Shown piece after piece: positions 58,347-64,000 of a DNA stretch of 64,000 nucleotides (the first letter of the stretch is position 1; each line of letters begins with the position of its first letter). The notes below the pieces were generated by a model that saw only the letters and a list, made by a program, of their open reading frames with translations, had not been told where the DNA came from and searched no databases. Source of the DNA: Alistipes megaguti. Lineage in GTDB: Bacteria > Bacteroidota > Bacteroidia > Bacteroidales > Rikenellaceae. Made by a program: the position numbers and the translations under genes. The DNA lies in assembly GCF_900604385.1 (NCBI RefSeq), contig NZ_LR027382.1:2712076-2776075 (forward strand), read 5' to 3'.

Positions 58347-60407
58347 ATGAAAAACGGAAAAATCGGAGTTACGACGGAAAACATCTTCCCCGTCATCAAG
58401 AAATTCCTCTATTCGGATCACGAGATCTTTCTGCGTGAGCTGATTTCCAACGCCGTGGATGCCACCCAGAAGCTGAAGACCCTCTCGGCCAAAGGCGAGA
58501 TGAAGGGCGATCTGGGCGATCTGACGATCCACGTCTCGGTGGACCCGAAGGCCCGGACCCTTACGGTTACCGACCGCGGTATCGGCATGACGGCCGAGGA
58601 GCTGGACAAGTATATCAACCAGATTGCCTTCTCGGGTGCCGAGGAGTTTATGGCCAAATACAAGGACCAGGCCATTATCGGTCACTTCGGACTGGGCTTC
58701 TACTCGGCCTTCATGGTGGCTGACAAGGTCGAGATCTTCACCCGCTCGTGGCAGGAGGGGGCCAAGGCCGTGCACTGGAGCTGCAGCGGAACCCCCGAGT
58801 TCGAGATGGAGGAGACCGACGAGGCGCGTGACCGCGGCACGACCATCGTGCTGCATCTCTCCGAGGATACGAAGGAGTATGCCGAGGAGTCGAAGGTCTC
58901 GGAACTGCTGAAGAAATACTGCCGCTTCCTGCCCGTGCCCATTGCCTTCGGCAAGGTCAAGGAGTGGAAGGAGGGCAAGTATGTCGATACGGACAAGGAC
59001 AACATCATCAATGACGTCGACCCGCTCTGGACCCGCAAGCCGGCGGAGATCACCGAGGAGCAGTACAAGGAGTTTTATCGCGAGTTGTACCCGCTGAGTG
59101 ACGAGCCCCTCTTCTCGATCCATCTGAACATCGACTACCCGTTCCACCTGACCGGTATTCTCTACTTCCCGAAAATCCACAACAACTTCGACATCCAGCG
59201 TAACAAGATCCAGCTGTACTGCAACCAGGTTTACGTGACGGATCAGGTCGAGGGAATCGTGCCGGAGTATCTGACGCTGCTGCACGGCGTGATCGACTCG
59301 CCGGACATTCCGCTGAACGTTTCGCGCAGCTATCTGCAGAGCGATTCGAACGTGAAGAAGATCTCGAGCTACATCACCCGCAAGGTGGCCGACCGTCTGC
59401 AGGAGCTCTTCAACACGATGCGCCCCGATTACGAGTCGAAGTGGGACGATCTGAAGATCTTCATCCAGTACGGCATTCTGACCGACGAGAAGTTTGCCGA
59501 AAAGGCCGAGAACTTCATGCTCTGGAAGAATGTCGAAGGCAAGTACTTCACGCCGAAGGAGTATCTCGAGAAGGTCAAGGAGAATCAGACCGACAAGAAC
59601 AAGACGGTCGTCTTCCTGTACGTGGACGATCCCGAGGAGAAGTACACCTCGCTCGAGGCCGCCAAGGCCAAGGGCTACGACGTGCTGATCATGGACGGCC
59701 AGCTGGACAGCCACTACATCAACTGGTATGAGTCGAAGAACAAGGAGAGCCGTTTCGTACGGGTCGACAGCGACGTGATCGACAAGCTGATCCAAAAGGA
59801 GGACAGCATCAAGATGTCGCTTACGGAGGCTCAGCAGGAGTTGCTGACGCCGGTCTTCGAGAGCCAGATGCCCAAGGATGAGAAGATTCACTACAACATC
59901 TCGTTCGAGGCGATGGAGCCCGACGAGGCGCCGGTCGTCATCACACAGAACGAGTTCATGCGCCGTATGAAGGAGATGGCCCGCATGGGCGGTGGCGGCA
60001 TGAGTCAGTTCTACGGCCAGATGCCCGACAACTTCACCATCGCGGTGAACGGCAACCACCCCATCGTGATCCGGATTCTCGAGGATGTCGAGAAGGCCTA
60101 CGGCGACAAGCTGAAGACCACGACCAAGAAGATCGACGCTGCCATAGCCGAGGAGAAGCGTTTCGAGGAGGTCACCAAGGACAAGAAGGAGGCCGATCTG
60201 ACGCCCGAGGAGAAATCCATGCGCGAGGAGCTGTCGAAGAAGGTTGTCACGCTGCGTGACGAGCGCAACCAGCGGCTGCGCGAGATCGGTGCCGGCAACA
60301 AGCTCGTCAAGCAGATCATCGACCTGGCCCTGTTGACCAACGGCATGCTGAAGGGCAAGAACCTGACCGACTTCATCCAGCGGTCGATCTCGCTCATCGA
60401 GAAATAG
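58347..60407 (+). CDS. htpG: Hsp90-family chaperone HtpG
   Basis: The ATG at 58347 (MKNGKIGVTTENIFPVIKKFLYSDHEIFLRELISNAVDA) gives 686 residues; frame upstream to 57693 is a shadow. The GHKL ATP site has ELISNAVDATQKL (Glu/Asn), TVTDRGIGMTAEEL and GHFGLGFYSAFMVADKV. The middle domain has LYFPKIHNNFDIQRNKIQLY and VPEYLTLLHGVIDSPDIPLNVSRSYLQ. C-terminal dimerisation domain is present. It remodels client proteins in an ATP-dependent way. Upstream dyad and sigma-54-like box suggest stress control; a perfect hairpin terminates it. Confidence 0.96.
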   Translation: MKNGKIGVTTENIFPVIKKFLYSDHEIFLRELISNAVDATQKLKTLSAKGEMKGDLGDLTIHVSVDPKARTLTVTDRGIGMTAEELDKYINQIAFSGAEEFMAKYKDQAIIGHFGLGFYSAFMVADKVEIFTRSWQEGAKAVHWSCSGTPEFEMEETDEARDRGTTIVLHLSEDTKEYAEESKVSELLKKYCRFLPVPIAFGKVKEWKEGKYVDTDKDNIINDVDPLWTRKPAEITEEQYKEFYRELYPLSDEPLFSIHLNIDYPFHLTGILYFPKIHNNFDIQRNKIQLYCNQVYVTDQVEGIVPEYLTLLHGVIDSPDIPLNVSRSYLQSDSNVKKISSYITRKVADRLQELFNTMRPDYESKWDDLKIFIQYGILTDEKFAEKAENFMLWKNVEGKYFTPKEYLEKVKENQTDKNKTVVFLYVDDPEEKYTSLEAAKAKGYDVLIMDGQLDSHYINWYESKNKESRFVRVDSDVIDKLIQKEDSIKMSLTEAQQELLTPVFESQMPKDEKIHYNISFEAMEPDEAPVVITQNEFMRRMKEMARMGGGGMSQFYGQMPDNFTIAVNGNHPIVIRILEDVEKAYGDKLKTTTKKIDAAIAEEKRFEEVTKDKKEADLTPEEKSMREELSKKVVTLRDERNQRLREIGAGNKLVKQIIDLALLTNGMLKGKNLTDFIQRSISLIEK

Positions 60408-60462
60408 CCCCTACGGCCGTGCATCATCGGACGGACCGGGGTACGGTATCCAATAAATAGAG

Positions 60463-60502
60463 ACGGGAGGGAATTTCGATATCGAAATTCCCTCCCGTTT
60501 TT
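60463..60502. terminator. Bidirectional terminator, htpG / acetyltransferase
   Basis: A perfect 36-base palindrome (60463-60480 with 60481-60498) then four T at 60499-60502; the loop forms from its central GATATC. Confidence 0.88.
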
Positions 60503-60515
60503 GTGTCGGTGCGTG

Positions 60516-61163
60516 TCAGTTGTCGGCTTTCCCGCAGGCGAGCCTTTCCAATTGTATCCAGTCTCCCGACTGGATTGCCGGGATAGCACGGCGAATGCGT
60601 TCGTATGGCCACTCCCACCAGCGGATACGCAGCAGGAGTTCAATCACCTCGGGGGCGAAACGGTTGCGGATGGGCCGGGCCGGGACGCCCCCGACAATCG
60701 TATATGGAGCCACGTCGCGGGTGACAACGGCTCGCGTTCCTATCACAGCACCGTCGCCGATCCGAACGCCGGCCAATATGGCAGCCTCGTAACCGATCCA
60801 CACGTCGTTGCCTACGATAATATCTCCCTTGCAGTCCCAGGCTTCGGCAACCCGCGTCCGGTCGCCCTGCCACTCCTCGTAGAAGAGCGGGAAGGTGTAG
60901 GTGGAAAGCGACCGCAGCGTGTGGTTGGCACAGTTGAAAAGGAATTTTGCTCCACAGGCAATCGAACAGAAACGCCCGATGATGAGCCGCTCGTGGTGGA
61001 CGGGATAATGGTAGAGAATATTGTTGGTGGCGAAAAGGCGCGGGTCGGATCTGAAATCGTTATAGATCGTATAGTCGCCGATTTCAATTTGCGGATCGTC
61101 GATGACGGCATTCAGATAGACAGTCTGCCGGTCGCCTGTCCGCGGATAGATTTTGTTCATCAT
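60516..61163 (-). CDS. Vat/CatB-like hexapeptide O-acetyltransferase
   Basis: A 215-residue xenobiotic-acyltransferase-type protein. Matches to the Vat streptogramin acetyltransferases include IEIGDYTIYND, NILYHYPVHHERLIIGRFCSIACGAKFLFNCANHTL, YTFPLFYEEW, DIIVGNDVWIGYEAAILAGVRIGDGAVIG, VVTRDVAPYTIVGGVPA and LLLRIRWWEWP. Catalytic His is expected in NCANHTL. Vat-type enzymes acetylate streptogramin A; relatives act on chloramphenicol or sugars, so a resistance role is only possible. It is the last gene of the leftward unit and has a larger gap (138 bases) from the thioesterase. Confidence 0.85.
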   Translation of the reverse strand: MMNKIYPRTGDRQTVYLNAVIDDPQIEIGDYTIYNDFRSDPRLFATNNILYHYPVHHERLIIGRFCSIACGAKFLFNCANHTLRSLSTYTFPLFYEEWQGDRTRVAEAWDCKGDIIVGNDVWIGYEAAILAGVRIGDGAVIGTRAVVTRDVAPYTIVGGVPARPIRNRFAPEVIELLLRIRWWEWPYERIRRAIPAIQSGDWIQLERLACGKADN

Positions 61164-61214
61164 GTTTTCAGTCTTTTAAAGCGTTATTCGTTCAGAATCA
61201 GATACAATCATCCG

Positions 61215-61239
61215 GTCGGAACCGTTGGGCAGTTCCGAC
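61215..61239. repeat. Inverted repeat between thioesterase and acetyltransferase genes
   Basis: GTCGGAAC (61215-61222) and GTTCCGAC (61232-61239), 9-base loop, no T-run. It may be a weak terminator or operator for the acetyltransferase gene, whose ATG is 52 bases away. The remainder of 61164-61301 shows no clear promoter. Confidence 0.4.
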
Positions 61240-61301
61240 ACGACAGATAATCGGATTCAGATACAGCGCTTCATCGTGAAAACATCATTTTTTTCTGATC
61301 T

Positions 61302-61724
61302 TTACTCGGCTGGCTCCTCCGTCCAGTGCGGGCGGATCAGATCGAGGAACCACTCCGGGCAGCGGCACGGACGCCGTGTATCGCTGTGGATGAAGCCCAG
61401 CTGGGTCATGCCCGTGTTGATCAGTTCGCCCTTCTCGTTGTAGATCTCGTAGAAGAAGTTGATGCGTGTCGAGGGGATCTCCCGAAGGATGATCCGCACC
61501 GTCAGCAGTTCGTCGAAATAGGCCGGTTTCCGGTACTTGGACTGCACTTCGAGGATCGGCATCATGATGCCGCGGCGCTCAACCTCGGCAAACGACATGC
61601 CCAGATGGCGCAACAGTTCGCTCCGCGCCGCCTCGTAGTAGCAGATGTAGTTCGAATGGTGGCAGATGGCCATCTGGTCGGTATGCTTGTACCAGACCCT
61701 GATTTTGCAATCGTGGCTCAGCAT
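61302..61724 (-). CDS. Acyl-CoA thioesterase (4HBT/YbgC-like)
   Basis: A 140-residue hot-dog-fold protein. HTDQMAICHHSNYICYYEAARSELLRHLGMSFAEVERRGIMMPI is the 4HBT active-site helix with the Asp of HTDQM expected as catalyst. The beta sheet follows (SKYRKPAYFDELLTVRI, NFFYEIYNEKGELINTGMTQLGFIH). It hydrolyses short or aromatic acyl-CoAs; YbgC relatives associate with Tol-Pal, but no tol genes are here. Upstream neighbour is the FAD synthetase, 23 bases away. Confidence 0.9.
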   Translation of the reverse strand: MLSHDCKIRVWYKHTDQMAICHHSNYICYYEAARSELLRHLGMSFAEVERRGIMMPILEVQSKYRKPAYFDELLTVRIILREIPSTRINFFYEIYNEKGELINTGMTQLGFIHSDTRRPCRCPEWFLDLIRPHWTEEPAE

Positions 61725-61747
61725 GATTTATCGGATTTTTGGGTTTG

Positions 61748-62356
61748 TCACTTGTTTTCAGGAGAATCGTTCTCCGCAACAGGCCGATCCTGCCGGAGGC
61801 TCTTCGAAAGCGGATGTCCCAGCAGATGCTCGGCACCGGCAAGATCTCCCGATTCGAACCGTTGCCGGATGGCGGTCGAACTGACCCGTACGCCGTCGAC
61901 CGTACACGGCCCCACGCGAATCACCCGCAGGCGTTCGCACACCTGCGGATCGTCACACGCCAGGCCGTCGTGGCCGAAGCGGTGGTTGAAGCCCGCTACA
62001 AGCGTTTCGGCGCCGAGGCGGCCGATCAGGTATCGGTCGACGAACTCCCGGCCCGTGAGGGCGCTGAACGTCCGGTCGAACGGTATGACGATCAGGTTAT
62101 CAACCCCCAACCCCTCCAGCAGGGCAATCTTTTCATCGAGGGTCGTCAGCAGCCGGAGCCCTTCGGCTCGCCCCAGCGCGATGCGCGGATGCGGTTCGAA
62201 GGTCATCACGATGCTCTCACCTCCGGCAACACGGGCCTCGCCGACAAGTCGCTCGATCAGCGCCCGGTGGCCGAGATGCACACCGTCATACGACCCGACG
62301 GTGACCGCCGGATGGTCGAAATGCGGAAGATGTTCAAATCCGTAAAATACGCGCAT
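61748..62356 (-). CDS. ribF: FAD synthetase (FMN adenylyltransferase domain only)
   Basis: The ATG at 62356 (MRVFYGFEHLPHFDHPAVTVGSYDGVHLGHRALIERL) gives 202 residues. The nucleotidyltransferase fold has GSYDGVHLGH (HxGH), MTFEPHPRIAL, FDRTFSALTGREFVD, GFNHRFGHDG and VSSTAIRQRFESGDLAGAEHLLGHPL. Normal bacterial RibF is about 310 residues, with a C-terminal riboflavin kinase that starts just after this last helix. Here only 18 residues follow (SKSLRQDRPVAENDSPENK) and the next gene starts at once, so the kinase is absent rather than frameshifted. The stop of rex is 1 base upstream. Confidence 0.88.
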   Translation of the reverse strand: MRVFYGFEHLPHFDHPAVTVGSYDGVHLGHRALIERLVGEARVAGGESIVMTFEPHPRIALGRAEGLRLLTTLDEKIALLEGLGVDNLIVIPFDRTFSALTGREFVDRYLIGRLGAETLVAGFNHRFGHDGLACDDPQVCERLRVIRVGPCTVDGVRVSSTAIRQRFESGDLAGAEHLLGHPLSKSLRQDRPVAENDSPENK

Positions 62357-62357
62357 T

Positions 62358-63008
62358 CTACGAATTGGCGTTGGCGTCGTTCTCCTTGACGAAGTAGGCG
62401 ACCTTTTCGAGCAGCGTCGTGATGTCGTAATTCTCGACCACAATTCCTTGCGGGAAGTTCAACGGTGTGGAGGTGAAGTTCAGTACTCCCTTGATGCCGG
62501 CGTTGATGATCGGCAGAACGAGCATCGGGGCCACCTTCGTGGGTGACGATACGATCACGATCGAGATGTCCTTGTCCTCGACCTCCTTCTCGAACGTATC
62601 CATGTGGTAACACGGAATGCCGTCGATGATCTTGCCCACCTTCTCGGGATCGACATCGAACGCCGTCGTGATCTTCAGCTTCAACCCCTTGCCGTTGAAG
62701 TACTTCGTGATGGCCTGACCCAGGTGGCCCATACCCAATACGGCGATATTCATCGGTGTGGGGCTGTCGAGGATGTTGCTGATGTATTCGATCAGCACCT
62801 GTACGTCATACCCCTTTTTCGTATCGCTCGAGAATCCGATCAGCATCAGATCGCGGCGCACCTGTACGGCCGTAATGCCGTGGATGCCCGCCAGAACATG
62901 CGAAAAGACGTGCGTGATTCCCTGTCGGTGGCACGAAAGCAGTGTCCGCCGGTACTCGCTCAACCGCTCGATGGTCTTCTCGGGAATCGTATTCGTCAGT
63001 GTTGCCAT
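62358..63008 (-). CDS. rex: Redox-sensing transcriptional repressor Rex
   Basis: A 216-residue repressor. The winged-helix DNA-binding domain (about 5-80) has IPEKTIERLSEYRRTL, HVLAGIHGITAVQVRRDLMLIGF and KKGYDVQVLIEYI. The Rossmann NAD(H) domain (about 85-205) has NIAVLGMGHLGQAITKYF (GxGxLGxA) and the C-terminal domain-swap helix. Rex senses NADH/NAD+ and represses fermentation and redox genes when NADH is low. It stands in an operon with a periplasmic binding protein upstream (2 bases) and FAD synthetase downstream (1 base). Confidence 0.95.
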   Translation of the reverse strand: MATLTNTIPEKTIERLSEYRRTLLSCHRQGITHVFSHVLAGIHGITAVQVRRDLMLIGFSSDTKKGYDVQVLIEYISNILDSPTPMNIAVLGMGHLGQAITKYFNGKGLKLKITTAFDVDPEKVGKIIDGIPCYHMDTFEKEVEDKDISIVIVSSPTKVAPMLVLPIINAGIKGVLNFTSTPLNFPQGIVVENYDITTLLEKVAYFVKENDANANS

Positions 63009-63010
63009 GA

Positions 63011-64000
63011 CTATTCGATGGTTATCGTGAAATCATTGTGGTAGTTCACCCGCGTCCAGTTGTAATTGACGTGGTTGGCGCGACCGACCGGCCGGGTGAA
63101 CAGATACGTGGTCTGCAGCGGCGTGTAGCGGTGATCCTCCAGGTCATACTCGATATCGCCGTACATGGCCGGCGCGAAGATCATCGCCGTGTCGTAACCG
63201 CGATAGGAGAACAGCGTCGGCAGCATGCCGAACGATCGCAGATAGGCGTCGTCGAAAGCCTTGACCACCTCCGAGTCGCGTTTGGCATGGTAGGTTGAGA
63301 TGAAGACCACGCGATCCTTGAAGAAGATTGCCCGGTCGAGGTTGTTGTAACGGTTCCAGCGGGCATTGCCCAGGACGGTGAACTTCGGAGCCGTGCGTCC
63401 GCGCGAGGTGATGCTCGTGTCGGCCGAGGCCAGTCCGGCAAGAATGCGGTCCACATCCACCTCGTTGTCCGAAAGAATCACGAAGACGTTGTCCGCATCG
63501 TTCTCCAGCAGCGGAGTCAGATCGCTCGAGCCTTGGGCCCCCTGCTGATACCGATAATTATAGCGCTCGTAAGGCCGGTTGCCCAGCAGCGCAAGGATCT
63601 CGTGCTCGAACTCCCGGTCGACGGTCTGCGTATAGATCAACGTCACCCGTTTGTCGGCGGCCACCAGATCGCGCACCTTCTCGTACTTGCGGTCCGGATC
63701 GGGTGCCAGCTGGAAAAGCACGTCGCTGTTCATCCGTTCGATGTTGGCCAGCGGCGAAACGACCGGAATCTGGTGCTTCTCGGCATAACGGACCACCGGA
63801 TAGAGTCCCTCTTCGTAGACGGGCCCCACAATCAGATGGGTGCGCCGGAATGCCTTGTCTTCGAGAATCGAAACGATACGGGCGCTGTCACGGGCCGTGT
63901 TGTAGAGATCAACATTGACCGAGATGCCCGACTTCTGCTTTACGCTGTCCAGACCCAGCAGAAAACCCTGGTAAAATTCCAGGTAGTTACCGTTGGGCTC
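63011..64000 (-). CDS. Type I periplasmic binding-protein-like protein (5' end outside window)
   Basis: The frame is open from the right edge to the stop at 63011-63013, giving 329 residues without a start. It begins EPNGNYLEFYQGFLLGLDSVKQ and runs on as a LivK/receptor-ligand-binding fold: HLIVGPVYEEGLYPVVRYAEKHQIPVVSPLA, LIYTQTVDREFEHEIL, NVFVILSDNEVDVDRILAGL and YDTAMIFAPAMYGDI. In Bacteroidota such domains often follow N-terminal LysM repeats in peptidoglycan-associated proteins, but that part lies outside. Its operon partner is rex, suggesting an envelope protein co-expressed with redox regulation. The ligand is unknown. Confidence 0.8.
   Translation of the reverse strand, partial: EPNGNYLEFYQGFLLGLDSVKQKSGISVNVDLYNTARDSARIVSILEDKAFRRTHLIVGPVYEEGLYPVVRYAEKHQIPVVSPLANIERMNSDVLFQLAPDPDRKYEKVRDLVAADKRVTLIYTQTVDREFEHEILALLGNRPYERYNYRYQQGAQGSSDLTPLLENDADNVFVILSDNEVDVDRILAGLASADTSITSRGRTAPKFTVLGNARWNRYNNLDRAIFFKDRVVFISTYHAKRDSEVVKAFDDAYLRSFGMLPTLFSYRGYDTAMIFAPAMYGDIEYDLEDHRYTPLQTTYLFTRPVGRANHVNYNWTRVNYHNDFTITIE

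Noticed and set aside
1..64000. CRISPR array, rRNA, phage structural genes or toxin-antitoxin pairs
   Set aside because: I looked for regularly spaced repeats, rRNA-like sequence and paired small genes and saw none.

Overview
The window looks like the chromosome of a gut Bacteroidota, most likely Alistipes or a close Rikenellaceae relative (inference). The grounds are repeated Bacteroidota-type promoters (TTTG, about 20 bp, TAnnTTTG), few Shine-Dalgarno sequences, Bacteroidota-typical families (DUF6528, DUF3276, DUF4491, DUF4890-like, DcaP-like porin, TrpB2) and fairly high G+C outside the first 7 kb. There is no rRNA, no CRISPR array and one tRNA.

Left end (1-7121): an accessory segment of visibly lower G+C. 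It opens with the C-terminus of an IS transposase abutting a truncated gene. An operon follows with an exported sugar-isomerase-like TIM barrel, a DUF6528 lipoprotein, a glycerophosphodiesterase lipoprotein and a GlpT/UhpT-type organophosphate transporter. A Bacteroidota-type tyrosine recombinase and a tRNA-Gly(CCC) close it. The integrase faces the tRNA 3' end, as in tRNA-targeted genomic islands.

7.2-31.3 kb is mostly housekeeping: acyl-CoA synthetase and lepA, lysA, a DMT transporter, trpB2, pheT, a nitroreductase lipoprotein, a DUF4186 protein, dinB, a GH20 hexosaminidase, mazG, a gamma-carbonic-anhydrase-like protein, a LytS/LytTR two-component pair, a CpxP/Spy-like protein, a TonB-dependent receptor and a pyruvyltransferase. 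Two points stand out. trpB2 is preceded by what reads as a complete ribosome-mediated Trp attenuator: a 28-residue leader peptide with three consecutive Trp codons, an antiterminator and a terminator. The LytS-type kinase carries, between its first two membrane segments, a domain strongly resembling the RNA-binding OB fold of Rho.

31.5-43.4 kb holds a TolC/HlyD/two-permease export operon without an ATPase gene, a reductase-deaminase fusion with RibD domains in reversed order, a metallophosphoesterase, a porin, an MscS channel, a DUF4491 protein and a CapA-like protein.

43.4-64 kb holds rubrerythrin, ettA, hisS, a CtpA-type protease, a DUF3276 (Pur-alpha-like) gene with a palindromic promoter, a DUF368 membrane protein and aroE. 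dnaE, trxA, an aldose epimerase, a nitroreductase and htpG follow; htpG has a dyad and a sigma-54-like promoter. A leftward operon closes the window: periplasmic binding protein (cut by the edge), rex, a single-domain FAD synthetase, a thioesterase and a Vat/CatB-like acetyltransferase.
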